Below are positions 1-8,310 of a stretch of DNA of 60,032 bases, in pieces (positions within the stretch are counted from its first letter, which is position 1; the number at the start of each line of letters is the position of its first letter). The translations under genes and the position numbers were made by a program. The stretch comes from JAAXGI01 sp963579625 (GTDB lineage Bacteria > Gemmatimonadota > Gemmatimonadetes > Longimicrobiales > Gaopeijiaceae), in NCBI GenBank assembly GCA_963579625.1, contig CAUZHN010000005.1:1-60032 (forward strand), read 5' to 3'. Below the pieces are notes generated by a model, which was given only the letters and a program-made list of their open reading frames with translations, was not told the origin of the DNA and did no database searches.

Positions 1-1223
1 TGGCCGGAGTCGGGCTCGAAGAATCTTGGGACCAAGCTGGCGATCGTGGTCTTGCCGGCGCCGGTAAGACCGACCAGCGCGACCATCTCTCCAGGTCGGG
101 CCTCGAAGCTGATGGTGTCGAGCACGTCCCGTTCGTCTCCGTACTTGAAGCTCACCTCATCGAAGCGGATGTGTCCCTCGGTGCCTGACGCGTCGATCCC
201 ATCGGGGTGGTCGAGGATCTCAGGGGTGAGGGAGAAGATCTCGCGGACACGGCGAGCACTCGTGATGGCTTGCTGCAGCGATCCGGTCGAGTGTGCAATT
301 GCCGAGATCGGGTCGTAGACCGCAGCTAGATACGCGAGGACCACGAGCAGGCTCCCGAGTGTAAGCGTGCCGTTCAGTACGTGGAGTCCGCCCACGATCA
401 GGACCAGAGCCGTGCCGGAAATCGTGATCGCCGTCACTGCGACGGAGAAGAGCGATTCCTGCCATGTCAGCGTGAGCCGGGCACGCATGGTGTCGTCCCC
501 AGAGCTCGAGAAGCGTGCCAGCTCGTGGCGCTCCCGAGTAAAGCTCTTCACAGCCGCAACTGAGGACAGAATCTCGAAGGCGCGCTCGATCAACGTCGAC
601 TCCAGCGCCTTCACCCGCTCGGCGCGATCGAGCATAGTGCGCGAGTAGAAGCGGAGGCACACATAGAGAAACGGCGCTACCACTAGCGAAAGCAGGGCGA
701 GCGTCGGGTCTAGGTAGACCAGGACCACGAACATGACCCCAAGATTGAGCGTAGCGAGAGTCAGCGGAAACACACCACCGATAATCAGGTCGTCCACACA
801 GTGCGCGTCTGCATCGAGCCGATAGACTGAATCGGCTGTCGGGGTCAGGACGTGGTGGCGCAGCGGAAGCGCCTGGAGGTGCTCCAGAAGCTTGGCCCGG
901 AGCGTGTAGACGACGCTCTGAGCCACCTTCACCTGCATCTGGGTGTGGACCATACGGACCACCTCGTTGGCGATCTGGACTAGGAGACCAGCCAGGACGA
1001 CGACAACGAGGAACGCCAGAGCGTTGTCACCGATTGCTGCGGGCATGATGGCTACAAGCATCGCCGGAAGCGGAAGACCGCCCAGCACATAGTCCACGAT
1101 CACTTTGAGTGGCCAGGGGGCCAACACCACCAGGCCGATTTCCAGGATCGACAGCGCAAGGATCACGGTGGCCTTTCCGCGATAGGGTCGGAGGAATCCG
1201 AGCGTCCAGGCAACCACGGTCAC
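1..1223 (-). CDS. ABC exporter half-transporter, membrane + ATPase (3' end outside window)
   Basis: Reading the minus strand from a GTG at 1223 gives a type I ABC exporter. An N-terminal membrane domain with several hydrophobic helices (starting VTVVAWTLGFLRPYRGK) is followed by the nucleotide-binding domain, with its Walker A (GLTGAGKTT) near 35-65. The frame stays open to the window edge, so the signature motif, Walker B and stop lie outside. Start choice: an in-frame TAG closes the frame a few codons upstream and the GTG lies 10 bases after the stop of the glycosidase/GT2 gene, so the two are probably co-transcribed with the RibA-like gene. Half-transporters of this kind export lipids, lipid-linked sugars, peptides or small molecules. 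The context suggests export of the product of the neighbouring cluster, which is inference. Confidence 0.85.
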   Translation of the reverse strand, partial: MTVVAWTLGFLRPYRGKATVILALSILEIGLVVLAPWPLKVIVDYVLGGLPLPAMLVAIMPAAIGDNALAFLVVVVLAGLLVQIANEVVRMVHTQMQVKVAQSVVYTLRAKLLEHLQALPLRHHVLTPTADSVYRLDADAHCVDDLIIGGVFPLTLATLNLGVMFVVLVYLDPTLALLSLVVAPFLYVCLRFYSRTMLDRAERVKALESTLIERAFEILSSVAAVKSFTRERHELARFSSSGDDTMRARLTLTWQESLFSVAVTAITISGTALVLIVGGLHVLNGTLTLGSLLVVLAYLAAVYDPISAIAHSTGSLQQAITSARRVREIFSLTPEILDHPDGIDASGTEGHIRFDEVSFKYGDERDVLDTISFEARPGEMVALVGLTGAGKTTIASLVPRFFEPDSG

Positions 1224-1233
1224 GAAAACAATC

Positions 1234-3996
1234 TCAGCCTATGAAATCGGACACCGTCGTCTCGGCGGATCGCCGGGGCGTGGGTTCGACCCTGGGTTCT
1301 ACGGCGAATTCGACCATGGAGCCGGCCGCGGGTTTGACCATAGTTTCGACCGTGGTCGAGACCGGCAATTTCAGCAGCCCGGCAGCCGTGCTGACCCGAG
1401 TGACCGCCCGATCGAGCACAGCCGTGGCGCGCATCGTTTGCCAAGCGGCGCGGACGCCGATCGCCGCCATGGAAATCGCCGCGACCAAGACGGTCACCGA
1501 CAGATCATAGATGAAAATCGACGCGCTCATGCCGCCGGCCATCAATACCGCCAACGTCACACCCTGAAGGGTACCGACGAAGCTGGGACGCAGCCGTGCT
1601 CGCATCCGGAAGAGACAAGCTCCGTGTTCGTGCTCCTCCACAAGCGTCCGCACGTGCAGCCAACCCCAGCGGCCGATCGCCAAGCTGAAATCCCGGTCGG
1701 GACGCCATCCCGCGTCGACGTCGACGATCTGAGTGGGCCGCGAGGCGCGCAGGACCCCGACGAGTTCAGTCAACAGGGTCGTGTGCGATGCCCACGACTC
1801 GCTCCAGAACGAGTGTTCCGTACCGGTGCGGGTCACGAGGCGCATGGACGCGACGACGTCGCGCAAGGTCGGCATCGGCGACTTCCAAGGATGCCGCGTC
1901 ACGTGCTTCAGTGCCACTGCCCGGGGCCGCGACAGACCGCGGAGGCGCCCTCTGAATCGGGCCAGCGGCTGGAGTACGTGGAGCCATGCGATGAGGCCTC
2001 GATACAAAAAGCTACTCTGTCGCATGGACCAGCGTCCGATAGCGGGCAGACCGTCGAGGTTGGCATGCCAACCGTATCGGGCACACTGCGCGACGGTGAC
2101 GGTTCCGCCAAGGATCCCGGCGATCAGAGGAAGCCACGCGGCGTCCATGCCTGCCAGCGGCCCAAAGACCCCGATGAGTAGCAAAACGAACGACGTGGCC
2201 ATCCACCCCGGCGAGTGGGGCAGGTAGTGCCACCGATGCGATTGGGTGCTGTAGATCGATGGGAATGCCGCTGTACCCCAAACCCCAGTGTTCACTCGCC
2301 GCTCGGCCACCGTGCCCTGGAAGGCAAGTGGGCCATAGATACGCCCACGCCACACCATTTGCCCGCCGAGAAACTTTTCGGGATGATGCGCGTCGAGCCA
2401 AGCCTCCCCCTCGCCATATCCGACCTGCTGACGCCAATACTCTCGCACGCTCGCACGGCGATGGTGCCAGACCAGAGCCGACGGTGCGAAGCCGATATCC
2501 AGCTTCTTGGCCTGCAGCCGCCAGCAGATGTCGACGTCGTCGCCGGCACGGACATAGACCGGATTGAAGCCATCGGCGGCCAAGAGCACGTCCCTTTTGA
2601 ACGCCATGTTGCAGCCCGGTACGTGTTCAGCGATCCGGTCGTCGAGCATGACGTGGATCGGTCCTCCAGGGGCACGCGCTACACACTGTGACACCCATGG
2701 GTCGTCTGCCGGCACGACGTTCGGACCTCCGACGCCGGCGACGTCAGAGGTGAGCAATGGCTGCACCAAGTAGGTCAGCCAATCGGGGTCGACACGGACA
2801 TCGGCGTCGGTGTACGCGATGATCTCGCCGGTCGCGGCGGCGAGTCCGACGTTCCGCGCCGCACTCAGACCGCCGTTCGGCACCTCGATGACACGAACGC
2901 CGGAATACCCTCGAGCGATGTCCCCCGTCGCATCGCGCGACCCATCGTCGACGACGATGACTTCCACGTCGGGGTAGATCAACTCGTCGAGCGACGTCAG
3001 GCAGTCGGCAAGGGTGTCCGCGGCGTTATACGCGCAGACCACCACCGAGACTCTCGGCCACGTAGCGCGCTCGCTGGACGGGAACGGAGCGCTGGCGAAG
3101 ACCTCTTGCACTGCAGCGAGCGCCGGTTTGCGGTGTCGCTCCTCATCGACCAGGCCAAAGTTCCAGTCGTCGACCGTCCGGCCTCCGCGCCACCACTCGT
3201 CGGTCCAGGTGTACGCTACCGCACCACAGGCACCTTCGGCAAAAGCCGTCCGGAGATGTGTCGCCGTGATGTACGCTTGCCCCTTTAGCCCCTCTCGCAA
3301 GCTGTCCCCACCGGCTTCCGCAAGGAGCAGCGGTCGGATGCCCGCGAGATGCTGCAAACGTGCGAGATAGCCTCGAAGCTCAGTCTCGCGGTGGAGATAG
3401 ACGTTGTAGGCGAAGACGTCGAATGCATCGAGCTCGAGGTGCTCAGTCGGCGGGAAGTTTACATACGTCAACAGGCTATTGGGTGCCGCGGCCTTCACGT
3501 CCTGATAGAGCTCGCGCAGGAACCGCTCGATCCTTCTGTGGCCGTGCCAACGGACGATCCCCGTGGGGATTTCGTTTCCGAGAGCAAAAAGAAGCGTCGC
3601 GGGGTGCTCCGCAAGCCGTCTCACAGTCGTGACGGCGTCATATTTAATGCGTCGGGTGAGTCTTCTGTCGTCGAGGAATGGGATGTGTTGCGGCCACGCC
3701 AGTCCGACCATCACGCCGAGACCGTGCCGAAGGGCTTCGTCGAGCAGGGCCGATGACGGCGGCGTGTAGGTACGCACCGTGTTGATGCCGGCGGCCGCCA
3801 TCAGTGTAAAATCTTGTGCGATACGCTCCTTCGACGGGAATTGCGCTCCCTCGCTATCTGGAGCGAAGGTGCCGTAGGCAACTCCTTTGATCCAAACACG
3901 ACGCCCATCGACCTCTAGAAACTTGCCATCCACGCGGACACGGCCAGCGGGTACGCTTGGGGTGTGAGAGCCGATCACACGGGTGGTGTCTTCCAC
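1234..3996 (-). CDS. Fusion of a clan GH-A glycosidase-like domain with a GT2 glycosyltransferase
   Basis: A 920-residue protein in two parts. Residues about 20-300 form a (beta/alpha)8 glycosidase-like domain of the GH2/GH5 type: LGNEIP around 139-144 supplies the clan GH-A Asn-Glu acid/base, and the Glu of LLLAEAGG (about 227) fits the nucleophile. Residues about 315-570 are a GT2 domain with VVVCAYNAADTL, VIVVDDGSRDAT, a DxD motif in YTDADVRVDPDW (about 395-407) and GDDVDICWRLQAKKLDIG downstream. Hydrophobic segments near 605-660 and near 835-880 probably anchor it in the membrane. The start is GTG, 16 bases after the RibA-like stop, so this is an operon. Such fusions probably build and trim a polysaccharide or glycolipid. 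The substrate cannot be told from sequence. Confidence 0.85.
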   Translation of the reverse strand: MEDTTRVIGSHTPSVPAGRVRVDGKFLEVDGRRVWIKGVAYGTFAPDSEGAQFPSKERIAQDFTLMAAAGINTVRTYTPPSSALLDEALRHGLGVMVGLAWPQHIPFLDDRRLTRRIKYDAVTTVRRLAEHPATLLFALGNEIPTGIVRWHGHRRIERFLRELYQDVKAAAPNSLLTYVNFPPTEHLELDAFDVFAYNVYLHRETELRGYLARLQHLAGIRPLLLAEAGGDSLREGLKGQAYITATHLRTAFAEGACGAVAYTWTDEWWRGGRTVDDWNFGLVDEERHRKPALAAVQEVFASAPFPSSERATWPRVSVVVCAYNAADTLADCLTSLDELIYPDVEVIVVDDGSRDATGDIARGYSGVRVIEVPNGGLSAARNVGLAAATGEIIAYTDADVRVDPDWLTYLVQPLLTSDVAGVGGPNVVPADDPWVSQCVARAPGGPIHVMLDDRIAEHVPGCNMAFKRDVLLAADGFNPVYVRAGDDVDICWRLQAKKLDIGFAPSALVWHHRRASVREYWRQQVGYGEGEAWLDAHHPEKFLGGQMVWRGRIYGPLAFQGTVAERRVNTGVWGTAAFPSIYSTQSHRWHYLPHSPGWMATSFVLLLIGVFGPLAGMDAAWLPLIAGILGGTVTVAQCARYGWHANLDGLPAIGRWSMRQSSFLYRGLIAWLHVLQPLARFRGRLRGLSRPRAVALKHVTRHPWKSPMPTLRDVVASMRLVTRTGTEHSFWSESWASHTTLLTELVGVLRASRPTQIVDVDAGWRPDRDFSLAIGRWGWLHVRTLVEEHEHGACLFRMRARLRPSFVGTLQGVTLAVLMAGGMSASIFIYDLSVTVLVAAISMAAIGVRAAWQTMRATAVLDRAVTRVSTAAGLLKLPVSTTVETMVKPAAGSMVEFAVEPRVEPTPRRSAETTVSDFIG

Positions 3997-4012
3997 CGGG
4001 ATAGCCGGTCGG

Positions 4013-5140
4013 CTAATCCGCCGAAACGGGCTGCGAAATCATGTCCATTAACCAGTGACCCGAGCGGTTCGCCTTGGTCTGGACATAGCGCAGGTTGTGG
4101 CGGTTGATCCCACCGTAGAGGGGCGTGCGCTCGGTGACTTCGATGCCGCTCTCCTCCACCGCCATTACCTTGTTGGGGTTGTTGGTGAGGAGTTCGACCC
4201 GAGCGATGTCGAGGTGGTTCAGGATTGCCACCCCCGCATCGTAGCGCCGCTCGTCCGGACCGAAGCCGAGCACGCCGTCGGCATCGACCGTGTCCAGACC
4301 ATCGGCCTGGAGGTTGTAAGCGCGAATCTTGTTACCCAGTCCGATCCCACGACCCTCCTGGGCCAGATATACCAACACGCCTCCACCCCGGTTCTTGAAG
4401 TGCTCGAGGCTCCCGCGGAGCTGCTCCCCACAGTCACAGCGCAAGCTACCGAAGAGGTCTCCCGTGAGGCACGCCGAGTGGAGGCGTACCGGCACCGGAT
4501 CGGGCCATCCTGCGCGAGGCCCGACCAGTACCGCCACGTGCTCTAGGAAGCCCCCACCTTCTCGGAAGAATACGAAACGGGAGTGCTCGGCACCCGCCAA
4601 GGGAACCGGCGCCTCAGCCACGGTGGTGATCTCGATTCCGGACCCGGCCGCCGCGTGCTCTGCGTCCTCGTTCGAGACGTCGAGAACCGTCCCGTCCTCG
4701 ATCCAGCGCATTAGTAGCGGCGAACCGCGATCCACCTCCACGCTCACCACAGCCGGAAGGAGACGGGCGAATCTAGTGAGCGCCAACCCCGCCGATTCAG
4801 CGGCGCTAGCCGGACGCGTGTTGAAGCGGAGAGAAGAGCCGGACTGGGCGGGTCTTCTCTCCGTCGCCAGTCCCAGAATCGTCTCCGGAGTCTCGCCGAC
4901 GTCGAGTCCGATGCTGAGGTTCGCTTCACCCTCATGCGCAGCGATCCCCATCGCTCGACCGCGATGGCGGGTCACGACCAGACGAAGGGGCGCACCGAGG
5001 GAGCGGAGTCGTTCCAGCCCGTCCATGCCCAGACATTCGACTGCAGCGACCAATGAGCACGCACCTCGAGCCCCATTGGTCACGCAGAGAACTCGTCCTT
5101 GCCTGAGCTCGAAGAGTCCTCGTTCCGCTTTGTGCGCCAT
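4013..5140 (-). CDS. ribA: GTP cyclohydrolase II with a degenerate DHBP-synthase-like N-terminus
   Basis: The C-terminal ~200 residues are a clear GTP cyclohydrolase II: zinc-binding RLHSACLTGDLFGSLRCDC, then YLAQEGRGIGLGNKIRAYN and LLTNNPNKV. The known reaction opens the GTP imidazole ring, releasing formate and pyrophosphate, to give a diaminopyrimidine phosphoribosyl product. The N-terminal ~165 residues resemble the fold of dihydroxybutanone phosphate synthase (GRVLCVTN, SLVAAVE, LVVTRHRGRAMGI), but the acidic catalytic signature of RibB (DREDEGDL type) is absent, so that half is probably inactive. I chose ATG at 5140. An upstream ATG at 5212 would add a Pro/Ala-rich stretch overlapping the divergent gene's region. 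It leads the minus-strand set with the glycosidase/GT2 and exporter and faces the sulfatase-like gene. It could be an ordinary RibA, but no ribB, ribE or ribH is nearby. Confidence 0.9.
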   Translation of the reverse strand: MAHKAERGLFELRQGRVLCVTNGARGACSLVAAVECLGMDGLERLRSLGAPLRLVVTRHRGRAMGIAAHEGEANLSIGLDVGETPETILGLATERRPAQSGSSLRFNTRPASAAESAGLALTRFARLLPAVVSVEVDRGSPLLMRWIEDGTVLDVSNEDAEHAAAGSGIEITTVAEAPVPLAGAEHSRFVFFREGGGFLEHVAVLVGPRAGWPDPVPVRLHSACLTGDLFGSLRCDCGEQLRGSLEHFKNRGGGVLVYLAQEGRGIGLGNKIRAYNLQADGLDTVDADGVLGFGPDERRYDAGVAILNHLDIARVELLTNNPNKVMAVEESGIEVTERTPLYGGINRHNLRYVQTKANRSGHWLMDMISQPVSAD

Positions 5141-5217
5141 TCGGTCAGGTGGTATCGTTGGGGCCGCGTGTGCCCCGATCCGGGCGTCGTGGGCTGGCTG
5201 GCCGCTCCGCAAGTCGT

Positions 5218-5236
5218 CCCGGAAACCGGTTCCGGG
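5218..5236. promoter_or_regulatory. 19-bp inverted repeat between divergent cluster genes (candidate operator)
   Basis: CCCGGAAACCGGTTCCGGG has 7-bp perfect arms (CCCGGAA/TTCCGGG) and only one mismatched pair inside. It lies in the 134-bp gap between the RibA-like gene (start 5140, minus) and the LtaS-like gene (start 5275, plus), where a shared regulator would bind. No T-run follows, so it is not an intrinsic terminator. No cognate regulator is present in the window. Confidence 0.35.
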
Positions 5237-5274
5237 GCGGTCGGGCGAAAGATGTGCCTGTAGGACTCCGGCTG

Positions 5275-6927
5275 ATGAGGGTACTCATTAAGATGATCAG
5301 GCTCGTGTCCGGGTGGGTGCTTGTCAATGGGCTGCTCCTGACGCCCTCGTGGCTCTCAGCCGCGGTGGCGGACGCACCGGCGCCGGCCTGGCTTTCCCTG
5401 GAGGCGGCCCTGATCGTGGGAGCGATGGCGCTCCTGCCACGGCGACCTTGGAGCCGCGGGCTGGCCTGGGTCTTGGCTACGGGAGTCATTCTGTTCGTTG
5501 CCGTCGCGCTCACGGATGTCGTCTTTCGGGTGAGCCTGGGCCGCCCGCTCAACCTCTCTTTGGACCCGTATCTGCTGAGCTCCATCTACCGGCTGGCGGT
5601 GGGGAATTCAGGGTTCTTGCGGACACTTTTCGGGTTAGGGGCAATCACCGTGTTCCTCGCCCTGTCGGCGTTCGCGATGGCATGGCTTCTGACGCCGACC
5701 TCCTCGGACGGAGGGAAGTGCCTCTCCCGGCCCGTACCGCGGGCCGCAGGGGGAATCATAGTGGGCTCGCTCGCGCTCGGCCTCATCGGTCTGGCCGCGC
5801 CCGCCGTTGGACATCTGATAGCCGCACCCGCCGTTTGGCTCGCCGTCGAGCAGGCGGAGCAATTTGGGGTGACCCGCGAGGAACGGAGGACGTTTGCGGC
5901 CGAACTGGAGACGCGCCCGGACGGATTCGCGGACTTGCCAGGGCTGCTCTCGAAGCTGGAGGGCCGCAACGTCGTTGTGACGTACATCGAGTCCTACGGG
6001 ATGGCGGCGCTCGAGGACCCCGAGTTCGCGGTGACCATTCGGCCGCGCCTCGACACGATCGCAGTACGAATCGAGAGAGCGGGCCTCCACGTCGCGACCG
6101 GCGAGTTTGCCTCCCCCACCCTGGGCGGGCAGTCATGGTACGCGCACGGGACGATGCTCAGCGGACTCTGGCTCGAAAATCAGCTTCGCTACGACCTCCT
6201 GCTCTCGAGCGAGCGCAAGACGCTGGTCGACGACTTCCGTCGCGCCGGCTACCGCACTGCGACCGTGATGCCCGCCATCACGACGAGCTGGCCGGAGGGG
6301 CTCCGACTCGGCTACGACGACGTGTACTCGAGGCCTTCCATCCCCTACGCCGGCCCGCCCTTCTACTGGGTCACCGTCCCCGACCAGTTCACGTGGTCGT
6401 TCCTCGGGGACCTCATCAAGGAGGCGACAACTCCGCTCTTTTTGGAAGCGGCGATGGTGAGTAGCCACGCTCCCTGGACCCCCGTCTTACCCCTCGTCGA
6501 TTGGGACTCCATGGGGGACGGAGCGATTTTCGGACCCTACCGAGAGGATGGGTATCCGCCCGAGGAGATCTGGTGGGACGTCCAGGCTCTGCGCCAGGGC
6601 TACGCTCGCTCTCTCGACTACTCGCTGCTGGTGATGTCCGAGTTCGCCGAGCGGTTCCTGGATGAGCGGACGCTCTTGGTCGTGGTCGGGGACCACCAGG
6701 CGGCTCCCTGGGTGACGGGGGCGAGCGACGCGGATGTTCCGGTGCACGTGATTGCCCATGACCCCGCTCTGCTCGAGCCCTTCTTCGAGTGGGGGTTCCG
6801 CCCTGGCGCCTTCCCCAACCCGGAGGGCACGCCTCCGCGAATGGACGAGTTCCGCGAGTGGTTCCTGCGGGCCTTCAGCGGCGGCACCGCCGCCTCCACC
6901 ACTCTTTTGACGAAAGAGGGAAGGTGA
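5275..6927 (+). CDS. Membrane-anchored LtaS/sulfatase-family protein (alkaline phosphatase superfamily)
   Basis: About 550 residues. Several N-terminal transmembrane helices (about the first 190 residues) precede an extracytoplasmic alkaline-phosphatase-superfamily domain. Metal-site motifs are visible: VVVTYIESYG (first acidic ligand) and LVVVGDHQAAPWV (Asp-His pair). The segment SPTLGGQSWYAHGTMLSG is where the family nucleophile would lie. Relatives such as LtaS, OpgB and EptA transfer phosphoglycerol or phosphoethanolamine from phospholipids, and others are sulfatases; the substrate here is unknown. ATG at 5275 is preferred because AGGA sits about 10 bases upstream. A longer frame from 5149 would overlap the divergent gene's start region. 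It leads the plus-strand part of the accessory cluster and overlaps the next gene by 4 bases. Confidence 0.8.
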   Translation: MRVLIKMIRLVSGWVLVNGLLLTPSWLSAAVADAPAPAWLSLEAALIVGAMALLPRRPWSRGLAWVLATGVILFVAVALTDVVFRVSLGRPLNLSLDPYLLSSIYRLAVGNSGFLRTLFGLGAITVFLALSAFAMAWLLTPTSSDGGKCLSRPVPRAAGGIIVGSLALGLIGLAAPAVGHLIAAPAVWLAVEQAEQFGVTREERRTFAAELETRPDGFADLPGLLSKLEGRNVVVTYIESYGMAALEDPEFAVTIRPRLDTIAVRIERAGLHVATGEFASPTLGGQSWYAHGTMLSGLWLENQLRYDLLLSSERKTLVDDFRRAGYRTATVMPAITTSWPEGLRLGYDDVYSRPSIPYAGPPFYWVTVPDQFTWSFLGDLIKEATTPLFLEAAMVSSHAPWTPVLPLVDWDSMGDGAIFGPYREDGYPPEEIWWDVQALRQGYARSLDYSLLVMSEFAERFLDERTLLVVVGDHQAAPWVTGASDADVPVHVIAHDPALLEPFFEWGFRPGAFPNPEGTPPRMDEFREWFLRAFSGGTAASTTLLTKEGR

Positions 6928-7562
6928 CAAAGGGCTTCGGCACCGGCGCCCGGTTCTTCCATTGGTTGGTCGTGCTACTCTTGCTGGTACAGATCCCCGC
7001 GGGAATTGCGATGATCGCACCCGCCCTCGAGCAGGAGTCAATCGACCGGCTCTTCGTCTTGCACAAAGGGCTCGGCGTCGTACTCCTCGTGGTCGTGGTG
7101 GCCCGCGTACTGTGGCGGCTGACCCACCCGGCGCCGCCGATGTCGGAGACCTTCCCCGAGTTGGAGAGACGCATGGCGACCATGGCGCACTGGGTCATCT
7201 ACGTGGTCCTTATCGTGGTTGCGGGGAGCGGATACGTGCACGTGGTTGGGGATGGCTTCCCCATCGAGACGATGGACGCGCTCAGGCTACCGACGCTATT
7301 GCCTCTGATGCCCGGGGTCGCCTCGTGGGCGTCCCTTGTGCACCGATTCTCGACATTCTTGCTGATCATCCTAGTGTCGTTTCACGTGGCAGAGGTGCTG
7401 CGGCACCATCTGGTGCTGCGCGACGAGACGCTGGGCCGGATGTGGCCGCTGCTTGGCGGGCCAGAGCCCCCTCCCGACTCCGAAACGAAGCCGGAGAGCG
7501 GGACCAAGACCGAGGGAGTGGCTAACCCCGAAGGAGGGGCCGGCGGTGTGGGGCCGAGTTGA
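6924..7562 (+). CDS. Cytochrome b561 family membrane protein
   Basis: A 212-residue di-haem b-type cytochrome: about four hydrophobic helices with His residues in FFHW, LHKGLG, MAHWVIY and SFHVAEVLRHH at the positions typical of prokaryotic b561 proteins. The family moves electrons between quinol or reductants and oxidants within the membrane. A GTG start at 6924 overlaps the preceding stop (GTGA), with GAGGGAAG just upstream; a longer in-frame extension upstream is not hydrophobic and lies inside the previous gene. The C-terminal tail is a Pro/Glu/Lys-rich, probably disordered extension. In this cluster it may supply electrons to an oxidation or reduction step, which is inference only. Confidence 0.85.
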   Translation: MTKGFGTGARFFHWLVVLLLLVQIPAGIAMIAPALEQESIDRLFVLHKGLGVVLLVVVVARVLWRLTHPAPPMSETFPELERRMATMAHWVIYVVLIVVAGSGYVHVVGDGFPIETMDALRLPTLLPLMPGVASWASLVHRFSTFLLIILVSFHVAEVLRHHLVLRDETLGRMWPLLGGPEPPPDSETKPESGTKTEGVANPEGGAGGVGPS

Positions 7563-8310
7563 GTGCTGGCTCGGCCTGGTCCGCTCGCTGATCATCTACT
7601 GGCGGCCGGGCCGGCAGCGCGGGCTGCGGGAGCTGTACCGCCCGTTCGTCGGGGCGGGAGATCTGGTTTTCGATGTGGGGGCGCACCTGGGAGACCGCAC
7701 CGCCGCGTTCCGAAAGTTGGGCGCGCGGGTGGTGGCCTTGGAGCCCCAGCCAGCCGTGTGCCGCTGGCTCGTGCAGATCGTCGGGCGCAGCCGTGACGTT
7801 TCAGTTCGGCCAGAGGCGGTGGGGCGCGCGGTCGGTACCGCCCGCCTGGCCCTGAGCCACCGCACGCCGACCATGTCCTCCCTGGCCAAGGACTGGCGAA
7901 GCACCCTGCCCGCACAGAACCCCGGCTTCCGCCGCGTGCGCTGGGACGACTCGTTGGAGGTACCGGTTACGACCCTGGACGCGCTGATCGAGGACCATGG
8001 CCTCCCGCGCTTCTGTAAAATCGACGTGGAGGGGTACGAAGCCGAGGTGCTGGCGGGCCTGAGTCACCGTATCCCCGCGCTCTCCGTGGAGTTCTTGGGA
8101 GGGGCTCTGGACGTCGCCGAGGCGTGCGTGCGGAGGCTCGAGGCGCTAAGTGGGTACGAGTTCAACGCGATCAAGGGAGAGGAGAGGAGATTCATGTCGA
8201 AGCGGTGGCTTACGGCTGATGAGATGGTCGCCTGGCTGAGGCGCAACGGGGGGAGTGTTTCTTCGGGAGACGTCTACGCCCGGCTGACTGAGTGCTCGAA
8301 CCATGGCTGA
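7546..8310 (+). CDS. FkbM family SAM-dependent methyltransferase
   Basis: A 254-residue class I methyltransferase of the FkbM family. The SAM-binding motif is VFDVGAHLGDRTAAF near residue 45, followed by ALEPQP and the family's second signature CKIDVEGYEAEVLAGL. FkbM enzymes O-methylate sugars, polyketides or other small molecules. GTG at 7546 is chosen because a strong Shine-Dalgarno (AAGGAGGGG, 7531-7539) sits upstream; the start overlaps the cytochrome gene by 17 bases. The stop overlaps the creatininase start by 8 bases, so translation is probably coupled through the plus-strand operon. A second FkbM gene occurs at 52.4-53.2 kb. Confidence 0.85.
   Translation: MWGRVECWLGLVRSLIIYWRPGRQRGLRELYRPFVGAGDLVFDVGAHLGDRTAAFRKLGARVVALEPQPAVCRWLVQIVGRSRDVSVRPEAVGRAVGTARLALSHRTPTMSSLAKDWRSTLPAQNPGFRRVRWDDSLEVPVTTLDALIEDHGLPRFCKIDVEGYEAEVLAGLSHRIPALSVEFLGGALDVAEACVRRLEALSGYEFNAIKGEERRFMSKRWLTADEMVAWLRRNGGSVSSGDVYARLTECSNHG

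Noticed and set aside
4329..5291. Long plus-strand reading frame opposite the RibA-like gene
   Set aside because: Its product is Arg/Ser/Pro-rich without any motif, and the other strand encodes an unmistakable GTP cyclohydrolase II. High GC produces such antisense frames.
5313..6464. Second plus-strand frame within the LtaS-like gene
   Set aside because: Gly/Arg-rich, no motif, no ribosome site; the main frame has helices and metal ligands.
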